37,956 nt of DNA, taken from CAZLGM01 sp964623625 (lineage in GTDB: Bacteria > Desulfobacterota > Desulfobulbia > Desulfobulbales > Desulfocapsaceae). The stretch lies in assembly GCA_964623625.1 (NCBI GenBank), contig CAZUUJ010000036.1, forward strand, positions 1 to 37,956, written 5' to 3'. The translations under genes and the position numbers were made by a program. Under the pieces are notes generated by a model, which was not told the origin of the DNA, did not search any database, and was given only the letters and a program-made list of their open reading frames with translations. The stretch's first letter is position 1. Each line of letters starts with the position of its first letter. Positions 1 through 7,146 of this stretch are shown here, piece after piece.

Positions 1-27
1 GAAGCAGCCGCATTAAAGGAGTTTTAG
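1..27 (+). CDS. C-terminal end of an upstream gene, probably livH (partial)
   Basis: The first frame of the window reads Glu-Ala-Ala-Ala-Leu-Lys-Glu-Phe and stops at a TAG ending at base 27, five bases before livM starts. In liv operons the permease gene livH normally sits directly upstream of livM, so this is most simply its last codons. Only eight residues are visible, so the identity rests on gene order. The Shine-Dalgarno of livM (AAGGAG, 16-21) would lie inside this reading frame, which fits translational coupling. Confidence 0.35.
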   Translation, partial: EAAALKEF

Positions 28-32
28 TCGTC

Positions 33-1109
33 ATGAAAAACTATCTCTCTCTTTTGCTGCTGCTTCTGGTGGTGATCTTCGTCCAACTGCTGACCAGCTG
101 GACGGACACTCTATACTATCTGACCCAGCTGACCATGTCGGCCTATTACTCACTCCTTATCATCGGCCTTTGTGTCGTTATGGGATATGCCGGTCAGATC
201 TCCATTGGGCATGCCGGTTTCTTTGCTATCGGCGGCTATCTTTCAGCAGCCCTGACCACACGGAATCTGGTGGCTCATCAAGACATGGTTCTGGTGAAGC
301 TGATGGATTCGGCTGGACTGCTTCTCAAAGGACAGGATATTTACGGTGAAACATTGGTGGTAGTTACACCCTGGGCCGCCTGCGTTTTCGCCATTTTGAC
401 CGCAGCCCTTATTGCCTTTATTCTTGGCATTCCTGTGTTGAAGCTCAAGGGACACTATCTGGCCATGGCAACTCTGGGTTTCGGTATCATCATTTACAGG
501 GTTGTTCTGGCCAGTGAGTATTTCGGTGAGGCCGACGGCATTTCAGAGGTGCCCGGTTTTACACTGCTTCCCGGACTGACCATTTCCGGCGATTTCGGCA
601 GCAGGATACCTAATTATTACATCAGTTGGGGACTGCTGATCATTGGTCTGGTTCTACTGAGAAACCTTATTGATTCACGGGTAGGACGTGCTCTTCGGGC
701 CATCCATGGTGCCGAGGATGCTGCCGATTCCATGGGTGTCGATACGGCACGCTACAAGTTATATACATTCGTGCTGTCTGCAGTTTTTGCTGCGATTGCC
801 GGGGTCTGTTTGACTCATTACAATGGCGGTATCGGTCCATCGGAGGCAGGGGTCATGAAGTCGGTTCGCTATGTGGCTATCGTTGCCGTCGGTGGTATGG
901 CCCATCTTTGGGGAGCCCTGACCATGGGAATTGTTCTTAATTTCCTGTCGTTACGGGGGATTTTCGGTTCCTACGATGATGCTGTTTTCGGCGCTATTCT
1001 GATCCTGATCATGCTGTTTGCCCCCAATGGTATCCTGTCATTGAACGTCAGAGAGTTGTGGAAGCGGATGACGGCCAAAGAAAAAACAGCTTTGGAAGGG
1101 GAGGGCTGA
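33..1109 (+). CDS. livM: Branched-chain amino acid ABC transporter permease LivM
   Basis: This is one of the two inner-membrane permease subunits of a high-affinity branched-chain (or related hydrophobic/aromatic) amino acid importer. The 358-residue product is very hydrophobic with about 8-10 membrane segments and carries the LivM-type stretch SIGHAGFFAIGGYLSA near residues 56-71 and the conserved GHYLAMATLGFG near 145. The start is supported by AAGGAG 11 bases upstream. A polar loop of roughly 35-40 residues after the GGY motif (about residues 75-112) makes it somewhat longer than the usual 300-330 residues and may be lineage-specific. livG follows after four bases, so the genes are cotranscribed. 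The family call is firm; the substrate is inferred from family and from the nearby paaK. Confidence 0.95.
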   Translation: MKNYLSLLLLLLVVIFVQLLTSWTDTLYYLTQLTMSAYYSLLIIGLCVVMGYAGQISIGHAGFFAIGGYLSAALTTRNLVAHQDMVLVKLMDSAGLLLKGQDIYGETLVVVTPWAACVFAILTAALIAFILGIPVLKLKGHYLAMATLGFGIIIYRVVLASEYFGEADGISEVPGFTLLPGLTISGDFGSRIPNYYISWGLLIIGLVLLRNLIDSRVGRALRAIHGAEDAADSMGVDTARYKLYTFVLSAVFAAIAGVCLTHYNGGIGPSEAGVMKSVRYVAIVAVGGMAHLWGALTMGIVLNFLSLRGIFGSYDDAVFGAILILIMLFAPNGILSLNVRELWKRMTAKEKTALEGEG

Positions 1110-1113
1110 CAAC

Positions 1114-1869
1114 ATGGCCTTACTCGAATTAAACCAACTGGAAAAGCGATTTGGTGGACTGTTGGCGGTCTCCGATGTGTCATTTTCGGTGAACGAAGGA
1201 GCAATCAAGGCGGTGATAGGCCCCAATGGAGCCGGAAAAACCACCATGTTCAACCTGATTGCCGGATCTCTCCCGGCCACCAGCGGTTCGGTTTACTTTG
1301 ATGATGCCGAGTTGATCGGACAAAAGCCATTCCAGATTGCCGGTCTGGGTGTTGCCCGAACGTATCAGAGTATTAAAATGTTCCACGGCATGACCGCTCT
1401 TGAGAATGTGATGGTCGGTCGTCATATTCAGAGCCGGGCAGGTTTTTTATCTTCTATGTTCAAACTGGGCTGGACACGGAAAGAGGAGAAAAAGATCAAA
1501 GAGCGAGCTATGGAGCTGCTCGATCTCCTGGATATCAGCGATTATGCCGATGTGGAGGCCACCAGCCTCTCTTTTGGGCAGCAGCGGGCGGTTGAACTTG
1601 CCCGGGCGTTGGCCATGGAGCCGAAACTGCTGCTTCTCGATGAGCCGGCTGCCGGGCTCAATATTTATGAAACTGCAGAAGTTGGCCGACTGATTACCAA
1701 AATCCGTGATCTGGGAATAACTGTCCTTCTGGTTGAGCATGATATGTCACTGGTTATGGATATCTCAGATGAAATTGTCGTTCTCAGCTTCGGCCAGATG
1801 ATTGCTGAGGATATCCCCACAGCCATTCAGAAGGATCCCGAAGTAATCAAAATATATCTCGGTGAATAG
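1114..1869 (+). CDS. livG: Branched-chain amino acid ABC transporter ATPase LivG
   Basis: This is a cytoplasmic ATP-binding subunit that energises the LivHM permease pair. The 251 residues contain Walker A GPNGAGKTT (near residue 36), the signature LSFGQQRAVELARAL, Walker B LLLLDEPAAGLN and the switch histidine in EHDM. The long insert between Q-loop and signature (about residues 105-135) and the YLGE C-terminus are typical of LivG rather than LivF. A purine-rich GGGGAGG lies at the very end of livM just before the ATG, so translation is probably coupled. Length is normal for the family. Confidence 0.95.
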   Translation: MALLELNQLEKRFGGLLAVSDVSFSVNEGAIKAVIGPNGAGKTTMFNLIAGSLPATSGSVYFDDAELIGQKPFQIAGLGVARTYQSIKMFHGMTALENVMVGRHIQSRAGFLSSMFKLGWTRKEEKKIKERAMELLDLLDISDYADVEATSLSFGQQRAVELARALAMEPKLLLLDEPAAGLNIYETAEVGRLITKIRDLGITVLLVEHDMSLVMDISDEIVVLSFGQMIAEDIPTAIQKDPEVIKIYLGE

Positions 1870-1928
1870 TTGAGAGTAGAATTTGAAGGTGAAGAATGAA
1901 CATGCATGACAACAATGTGAGCTAGAAT

Positions 1929-2654
1929 ATGCTGAAAATTCGTAATCTGGAATCGGGTTATGGTAAATTGAAAGTGCTCAAGCATATATCCATGCATGTG
2001 GATAGTGGAGAGATTGTCACGATCATCGGCGCCAACGGTGCCGGTAAAACAACCCTGTTATCGACCATTAGCGGTCTGATTAAAGCATCGACCGGTGAGA
2101 TTCGATTCCATAAAGAGGATTTAAAAGTGCTCTCCGCCTCCGAGATTCCCGGCAAGGGATGCGTCATGGTTCCTGAGGGACGACAGGTTTTCGCGACCAT
2201 GACGGTGGAAGAAAACATGCTGCTTGGCGGTCGTATTGTCCAGAAAAATGAAGGGACTCGGGCAGTCAGGAAGCTGCTGGACCATCAATATCAGATTTTC
2301 CCTATCCTGGAGGAAAGGAGAAAACAGCTGGCCGGTACCCTATCCGGAGGCGAGCAGCAGATGCTGGCCATGGGCCGGGCACTGATGGCCAAACCGAAGT
2401 TGGTGATGATGGATGAACCATCCACAGGGTTAGCTCCCCTCATTGTTAAAGAGATTTTTTCCATCATCGTCCGGTTGCGCGATGAGGGTAATACGGTCCT
2501 GCTGGTGGAGCAGAATGCCTATGCAGCGCTCTCCATTGCCGACCGGGGATATGTGCTTGAGACCGGCAAGGTCATCATCCAGGGACCGTCGAGGGATTTG
2601 CTTGCTAATCGGGATGTGCAGAGGGCCTACCTAGGTCGAGAAAAAATTGAATAA
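1929..2654 (+). CDS. livF: Branched-chain amino acid ABC transporter ATPase LivF
   Basis: This is the second ATPase of the liv importer and dimerises with LivG. The 241 residues show Walker A GANGAGKTT, the signature LSGGEQQMLAMGRAL, Walker B LVMMDEPSTGLAP and EQNA at the H-loop position, all typical of LivF. It starts 59 bases after livG. No strong Shine-Dalgarno precedes the ATG, but the N-terminus MLKIRNLESGYG matches the family start. The gene ends three bases before a long imperfect hairpin (2657-2768), which may terminate or stabilise the liv transcript. Confidence 0.94.
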   Translation: MLKIRNLESGYGKLKVLKHISMHVDSGEIVTIIGANGAGKTTLLSTISGLIKASTGEIRFHKEDLKVLSASEIPGKGCVMVPEGRQVFATMTVEENMLLGGRIVQKNEGTRAVRKLLDHQYQIFPILEERRKQLAGTLSGGEQQMLAMGRALMAKPKLVMMDEPSTGLAPLIVKEIFSIIVRLRDEGNTVLLVEQNAYAALSIADRGYVLETGKVIIQGPSRDLLANRDVQRAYLGREKIE

Positions 2655-2656
2655 TG

Positions 2657-2768
2657 GTAAAAAGGCCTCCTGCACTTTATCTTTAAACGATCAGAGCAGG
2701 CGGCATAGGGAGTAGCTATAGCCACCTGCTCTGCTTGCTTAAATATAAAGCACTGGAGACCTTTTTAC
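2657..2768. repeat. Long imperfect palindromic element, copy A
   Basis: The left arm beginning GTAAAAAGGCCTCC and the right arm ending GGAGACCTTTTTAC pair over about 48 bases each with a few mismatches. The core is an 11-bp stem, AGAGCAGGCGG (2693-2703) with CCACCTGCTCT (2722-2732), enclosing CATAGG and CTATAG. The outer arms give AAAAAGG...CCTTTTT, so in either direction the transcript would form a stem followed by a T-run, compatible with a terminator for livF. The core recurs in copy B with different stem sequence. Confidence 0.7.
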
Positions 2769-2820
2769 GAATACGGCAAAATAAATAGAAGAGTTGGGAA
2801 ATATTGAAAACATAGTAGTT

Positions 2821-2879
2821 GTGCACGATCGGATTAGCCCACATAGGACTAACTATAGTGACCCAATCCGCTTGTACAC
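2821..2879. repeat. Palindromic element, copy B (diverged, covarying stem)
   Basis: Copy B keeps the frame of copy A: ACGATC (2825-2830), an 11-base left arm GGATTAGCCCA, CATAGG, five bases, CTATAG (2853-2858), an 11-base right arm TGACCCAATCC, then GCTTGT. The arms differ almost completely from those of copy A, yet 8 of 11 positions still pair. Conserved loop and flanks with a changed but paired stem point to selection on structure. Confidence 0.6.
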
Positions 2880-2946
2880 ATCTGCTGCACTGCTGAACTT
2901 TTTTTAGAATGTTCGATATTCTGTCAGATCATATAATAGGTAACAT

Positions 2947-2992
2947 TGCTTGTTTAAATACAAAAACACTGGAAACCTCTTTAGGGAGTACG
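2947..2992. repeat. Partial copy of the right flank of element A
   Basis: This stretch aligns with 2732-2776 (TGCTTG, TTAAATA, CACTGGA, ACCT and TACG blocks in the same order), at roughly 80 percent identity by eye. It looks like the tail of a further, eroded copy of the palindromic element. Confidence 0.5.
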
Positions 2993-3094
2993 ATATAATT
3001 AATTGATCTGGTTAATGATAAAGGTCAGTAAATTGGGGAAAGTACATCAGTTCATACTACGGGTGTTGAGTGTTCAAGAGATAAATATCGTCGC

Positions 3095-3119
3095 TGTGAG
3101 CGAAGCGAAGCAATCTCAG
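3095..3119. repeat. Short interspersed palindromic repeat-like sequence
   Basis: The sequence TGTGAGCGAAGCGAAGCAAT followed by CTCAG resembles the 'GAGCGAAGCGAAGCAATCTC' type of short repeat that I know from many unrelated bacterial genomes. It can fold through CTG.GAG and CTCAG. It sits 26 bases upstream of paaK. One copy only is visible in this window. Confidence 0.4.
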
Positions 3120-3144
3120 ACAGTTTTACTGAGGGGATAATATT

Positions 3145-4443
3145 ATGTATTGGCAAGAGGATAAGGAATGCATGGCCAGGGAAGACCTGGAGCAGTTACA
3201 GCTTGAACGGCTGCAGTCAACCCTCTATCGTGTCGGTACCCACGTGCCGTTATACAGAAAGCGGTTCGGCAATCTCATGGTCGATTATGAAGCGCTGAGC
3301 TCCCTTGAAGATCTCAAACACCTGCCCTTTACTACCAAACAGGACTTGCGGGACAACTATCCATACGGATTGTTCGCTATTCCCCTGCGTGATGTGGTCC
3401 GGGTCCATTCATCTTCCGGCACAACCGGCGCGGCAACGGTGGTCGGTTATTCAAAAAACGATATCAATAACTGGGCCGATCTCGTTGCCCGCATTCTCTG
3501 CGCAGCAGGTGTCACCGCCGATGATGTGATCCAGATTGCCTTCGGCTATGGTCTGTTCACCGGAGGTTTTGGTCTCCATTATGGAGCGGAGCGTCTCGGT
3601 GCCTCGGTCATTCCCATTTCGGCCGGTAACACCAAGAGACAGCTCCAGATCATGCAGGATTTCAAAACCACGGCCCTGGTCTGCACTCCGTCTTATGCCC
3701 TTAAGATGGCCGATGTGATGTTGGATATGAGTGTCAATATTGCCGGTCTTTCACTGAAATATGGCCTCTTCGGAGCCGAGCCCTGGTCGGAGGGCATGCG
3801 TTCGGAAATCAACGACAAACTGGGTATTATTGCTACTGATAACTACGGACTATCGGAAGTGATGGGGCCCGGAGTTGCCGGTGAGTGTCAGGAATGCAAC
3901 GGTCTTCATGTGAACGAAGACCATTTCCTTGTGGAAATCCTTCATCCAGAAACGCTTCTGCCTGTAGAAGAGGGTGAGATCGGAGAACTGGTCATCACCA
4001 CTTTGACAAAGGAAGCTTTTCCTGTCATCCGATATCGTACCAGGGATCTGACAAGATTTATTCCTGGAGAATGTCCCTGTGGCAGGACGTTTAAGCGAAT
4101 CAGCAGGATTATCGGTCGGACCGATGACATGTTGATTATTAAGGGAGTTAATGTCTTTCCAACCCAGATTGAGTCAATCCTCTGTGAGATTGAAGGGACA
4201 GAACCCCATTACCGGATCATTGTCGATAGAGAGAATCACCAGGACAAAGTAACGGTCCAGGTTGAGGTTGTCGAGTCGATCTTCTTCCATGAAATGCGTA
4301 AACAGCGGGCACTGGTCGACCACATCAAGGCAAGTCTTGCCTCTGAGTTGGGGATCGGCGTTGATGTAAAGCTGGTGGAAGAGAAGAGCCTGGAGCGATT
4401 TGAAGGCAAAGGCAACCGGGTGATCGACAACAGGAAACTGTAA
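3145..4443 (+). CDS. paaK: Phenylacetate-CoA ligase (PaaK family)
   Basis: This ATP-dependent ligase activates phenylacetate or another aryl-acetate to its CoA thioester through an acyl-adenylate in the cytoplasm. The 432 residues match the family length. Visible features are the P-loop SSSGTTG (residues 89-95), YGLSEVMGPGVAGEC near 235, YRTRDLT near 300 and the hinge/C-terminal lobe beginning around IGRTDDMLIIKG. The N-terminus with EDLEQLQLERLQ fits the family start, and GAGGGG lies upstream of the ATG. The residue after GTTG is Ala where many PaaK proteins have Lys. Linkage to liv transport genes suggests a role in uptake and oxidation of aromatic or branched amino acids; that link is inference. 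Confidence 0.92.
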   Translation: MYWQEDKECMAREDLEQLQLERLQSTLYRVGTHVPLYRKRFGNLMVDYEALSSLEDLKHLPFTTKQDLRDNYPYGLFAIPLRDVVRVHSSSGTTGAATVVGYSKNDINNWADLVARILCAAGVTADDVIQIAFGYGLFTGGFGLHYGAERLGASVIPISAGNTKRQLQIMQDFKTTALVCTPSYALKMADVMLDMSVNIAGLSLKYGLFGAEPWSEGMRSEINDKLGIIATDNYGLSEVMGPGVAGECQECNGLHVNEDHFLVEILHPETLLPVEEGEIGELVITTLTKEAFPVIRYRTRDLTRFIPGECPCGRTFKRISRIIGRTDDMLIIKGVNVFPTQIESILCEIEGTEPHYRIIVDRENHQDKVTVQVEVVESIFFHEMRKQRALVDHIKASLASELGIGVDVKLVEEKSLERFEGKGNRVIDNRKL

Positions 4444-5154
4444 ATGTCCACCCGTTATCAAAATCGGGCGGTCGATGAACTGCGTCCCGTTTCTATAGAT
4501 CTTGGCATCCAGCCAGGTGCCGATGCTTCCCTGCTGATCAGGATGGGAAATACCCATGTGATCTGCGCGGTCAGTATTGAAGAGCAGGTACCTGCTTTTC
4601 TGCGGAATTCCAGCCAGGGTTGGATTACCGGCGAATACGGTATGCTTCCCGGTGCTACATCGAGCAGGTACCGGCGTGAGGCGGTTTCCGGCAGGTCAGG
4701 ACGCACATATGAGATTCAGCGGTTGATCGGCAGATCGTTGAGAATGATGGTTGATCTGACGACCATCGGGGAAAGAACCCTTCGGGTAGATTGCGATGTG
4801 ATCAACGCCGATGGCGGCACCCGTACGGCTTCAATTACCGGGGCTGCCCTGGCTGTTCGAAACGCACTGCGAGGATTGAAGGAGCAAGGGCTGATAGAGA
4901 CAATGCCGGATCTGTTGCCGGTGGCGGCGGTTTCCGTCGGCATTATTGACGGTATCCCTCTGCTCGATCTTGATTATTCCGAAGATTCACGGGCAAGTGT
5001 TGATGCCAATTTTGTGATGTCCGGTGACGGCGACTGGATTGAGATTCAGGCAACGGCTGAGGGAAAACCCTTTCCCCAGGACAATTTCCAGGCAATGAGT
5101 GAGCTGGCTACGCTGGGAATCGGCGAGCTGTTCAAACTCTGGGACAACCATTAA
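4444..5154 (+). CDS. rph: Ribonuclease PH
   Basis: This is a phosphorolytic 3'-5' exoribonuclease that trims tRNA 3' ends, acting as a hexameric ring. The 236 residues carry the family hallmarks GWITGEYGMLPGAT (near 59-72), SSRYRREA, the RTYEIQRLIGRSLR helix and VDCDVINADGGTRTASITGA near 118-137. Length is normal. The ATG follows the paaK stop directly (TAAATG), with AGGAA inside the end of paaK as ribosome-binding site, so the two are translationally coupled although functionally unrelated. No recognisable terminator follows. Confidence 0.95.
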   Translation: MSTRYQNRAVDELRPVSIDLGIQPGADASLLIRMGNTHVICAVSIEEQVPAFLRNSSQGWITGEYGMLPGATSSRYRREAVSGRSGRTYEIQRLIGRSLRMMVDLTTIGERTLRVDCDVINADGGTRTASITGAALAVRNALRGLKEQGLIETMPDLLPVAAVSVGIIDGIPLLDLDYSEDSRASVDANFVMSGDGDWIEIQATAEGKPFPQDNFQAMSELATLGIGELFKLWDNH

Positions 5155-5524
5155 TAAGTGAAAACTTGAACCTGTGAGCGCCCTGCAGGAAGTGCTCTTG
5201 AAGTACAATTGATAGTACTGTACCAATAAAATCAGCTCTTTTCTTTTTTTACTATTTAATTATCCATAGTGCTTAGCCTAACATGAATTGTTGTCGGTCT
5301 GGCAGTCTAGCCACTGGTCAAAGATCACTCCTTTTTTGAGAGTAATCTGCTGTTTTGTTGAAGTATTTCTTGGCTTGAACAAAAAACCCGAACCAAATCC
5401 GTGAACCTTGAAATACGTCTGCCAGACCAACAGCACCTCTATTACTGTGAAGGCGGTGAATCATTGGTGATCAGAATTCGTTATAGTATCAGAGCAGACC
5501 GATACCAATTATCACAAATTCAAG
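5155..5524 (+). other. 370-bp intergenic region with a MITE-like element
   Basis: No credible coding frame is present. The main content is an inverted-repeat-bounded segment at 5289-5435. The remainder is AT-rich, with pyrimidine-rich DNA around 5236-5256 and no clear promoter. Confidence 0.5.
5289..5435. mobile_element. Candidate MITE-like element with 17-bp terminal inverted repeats
   Basis: TGTTGTCGGTCTGGCAG (5289-5305) is repeated in inverse at 5419-5435, whose complement reads TGCTGTTGGTCTGGCAG (15 of 17 match). The 113-bp interior has no coding frame. No obvious target-site duplication is seen, so it could instead be a long-range stem or a REP-type element. Confidence 0.4.
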
Positions 5525-6307
5525 ATGAAAATCAGCGGCACTAGAGAGTGGGCTGTAGCAACGGTCAATTGCTGTACAGGCTGTCCTCATAGCTGTCGAT
5601 ACTGCTATGCCCGCTTTGATGCTGTGGTTCGTGAAAAAAACCTATCCGTACAGGAGTGGGTGGATATTTCCATACAACAGCGACAGCTTGAAGCTGACTA
5701 TCCGCTGTATCCCGGCCCGGTGATGTTTCCCAGCCGCCACGATATAGTCCCCGACAATCTTACCGCCTGTATTGTCGTTCTGGAGAAGCTGTTTGCAGCC
5801 GGAAACCGGGTGTTGATCGTTTCAAAGCCACATCTTGAGTGCATCCAGGTGATCTGTTCCAAGCTTCAGCCCTATCAGAACAAACTCCTATTCCGCTTTA
5901 CCATTACCGCTGATGATGAGAGTATTCTATCGTTCTGGGAACCGGGCGCGCCTTCGTACCGGGAGAGGAGACAGTGTTTGCAGTATGCACATCAGCGAGG
6001 TTTTCAGACCTCGGTCAGTGTGGAGCCGATGCTGGATATAAATAACGTTGCCAGGATGATTTCCGATTTAGAGCCCTATGTAACCAACTCCATCTGGCTG
6101 GGGAAAATGAATAAGATCGACAGACGTGTGATCGACTCTTCTGAAACGATGCAAAAGGAGAAAGATCGTGTTAAACGGGAGCAGAGTGATCAAAAAATCA
6201 ACGAACTATACCGGCAGTTCCGTGAGCATCCGTTGATTCGCTGGAAAGAGTCGATCAAAAAGGTTATCGGCATCCGGCCTGCCGAACAGCCAGGTTTGGA
6301 TGTATAG
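5525..6307 (+). CDS. Radical SAM protein (SPL-like subgroup)
   Basis: The 260-residue product has a radical SAM cluster motif close to its N-terminus: C20-x3-C24-x2-C27 in GCPHSCRYCYAR, which would bind a [4Fe-4S] cluster and S-adenosylmethionine. The following RHDIVPDN, VLIVSKPH, FTITADDES and SVEPMLD blocks are the strand ends of a radical SAM barrel, as in the spore-photoproduct-lyase-like group. Length is short, with no added C-terminal domain beyond a basic tail. Substrate is unknown. The ATG is preceded by a poor ribosome-binding site (TTCAAG). The FMN-binding protein gene follows after 35 bases and may be cotranscribed. Confidence 0.8.
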   Translation: MKISGTREWAVATVNCCTGCPHSCRYCYARFDAVVREKNLSVQEWVDISIQQRQLEADYPLYPGPVMFPSRHDIVPDNLTACIVVLEKLFAAGNRVLIVSKPHLECIQVICSKLQPYQNKLLFRFTITADDESILSFWEPGAPSYRERRQCLQYAHQRGFQTSVSVEPMLDINNVARMISDLEPYVTNSIWLGKMNKIDRRVIDSSETMQKEKDRVKREQSDQKINELYRQFREHPLIRWKESIKKVIGIRPAEQPGLDV

Positions 6308-6342
6308 GCCGTTTTAAAAGAGCTGAGTTATCAGGAGTAATC

Positions 6343-6951
6343 ATGCGTCGCCACCAGAACGAGATAACCGATAGAAAAGAAATCGAAACGATTCTCACCC
6401 GCTGTACCATCGGCAGGTTGGCAACAAAAGGCAGGGACGGTTATCCGTATATCACACCGGTGAATTATACTTATTTAAATGATTCCATCTATTTCCATAC
6501 GGCGGTTGAGGGGGAGAAGCTGGATAATATTTTTAAAGATCCCAAGGTCTGTTTCGAAGTTGATATTCCCCTGGCCTATCTTGATCGTGATTTTGACCGG
6601 ACAAGACCCGCATGCCAGGTGACCCAGTTTTATCACTGCGTTATTATCAGGGGCCGGGCCGAGATCGTTGAAGACAATTGGGAAAAGGCGACTGCACTCA
6701 ACAGATTGATGGCAGACCATGAAAACGAACCCGGTTTTAATGCGATTATACCGGAAACACCAGCAATTAAGACCTGTCATGTGGTGGCTGTCCGGATCGA
6801 AACAATCAGCGGCAAATCAAATCTGGCACAGAAAAAAACAACTGATGAACAGCGGCGTATAGCAGCATATCTTCAAAAAAGAGATCTGCCCGGCGACCGT
6901 GAAGCAGCACGTCTCATTATTGCGATGGTTGGGCAGAGAACCGCTGATTGA
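6343..6951 (+). CDS. Pyridoxamine 5'-phosphate oxidase-like FMN-binding protein (NimA type)
   Basis: The 202-residue protein has the split-barrel flavin-binding fold pattern of PNPOx-like proteins: an N-terminal helix ending in CTIGRLAT, then YPYITPVNYTY, IYFHTAVEGEKLDNI and VCFEVD, which form the FMN-contacting strands. C-terminal helices run from about residue 150 on. Such proteins reduce small substrates or nitro-compounds, or simply bind flavin; the actual substrate cannot be told. CAGGAG precedes the ATG at good spacing. It probably forms a two-gene unit with the radical SAM gene upstream. Confidence 0.85.
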   Translation: MRRHQNEITDRKEIETILTRCTIGRLATKGRDGYPYITPVNYTYLNDSIYFHTAVEGEKLDNIFKDPKVCFEVDIPLAYLDRDFDRTRPACQVTQFYHCVIIRGRAEIVEDNWEKATALNRLMADHENEPGFNAIIPETPAIKTCHVVAVRIETISGKSNLAQKKTTDEQRRIAAYLQKRDLPGDREAARLIIAMVGQRTAD

Positions 6952-7006
6952 ATGAAATAAAGCCCATGTTTGCAATTCTCCATGTAGAAAAAAACATCAT
7001 GGTCAA

Positions 7007-7034
7007 TTGCCATCTCTTTGTGTTAAAATATACA
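7007..7034 (+). promoter_or_regulatory. Possible sigma-70 promoter for the HEAT/HD-GYP pair
   Basis: TTGCCA (7007-7012), a 16-base spacer and TATACA (7029-7034) lie about 110 bases upstream of the HEAT-protein start, in the 195-bp gap after the FMN-binding protein. The match is only fair and is not backed by other signals. Confidence 0.3.
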
Positions 7035-7146
7035 GTCGCGACTATACTGTCTGGCCGTAAAGAAATAGTTTTTTGTTTTTGGTGCGGCAAGACTGATTTA
7101 ACTCCTCATCCTGCAGGAATTACCCGATGCAATCAGTGGGTGTGAA

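Larger units (their letters stand above)
2655..3144 (+). other. 490-bp intergenic region with structured repeats
   Basis: I see no open frame with a usable start here. The stretch holds two diverged copies of a palindromic element (2657-2768 and 2821-2879), a partial third copy of its right flank (2947-2992) and a short interspersed-repeat-like sequence (3095-3119) just upstream of paaK. The AT-rich part between 2885 and 2945 shows nothing else recognisable. A promoter for paaK probably lies in here, but no clear -35/-10 pair stands out. Confidence 0.6.

Noticed and set aside
4174..4557. A 127-codon minus-strand frame across the paaK-rph junction.
   Set aside because: It is antisense to two well-recognised genes, has no ribosome-binding site and no family resemblance.
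6948..7145. A 65-codon frame that overlaps the end of the FMN-binding protein gene (ATGA) and ends one base before the HEAT-protein start, with a FCFWCG...RCNQ Cys pattern.
   Set aside because: The geometry looks like translational coupling, but there is no ribosome-binding site, the sequence is rich in rare-looking combinations, only three cysteines are placed for a zinc site, and a possible promoter lies inside it. I treat it as intergenic DNA.
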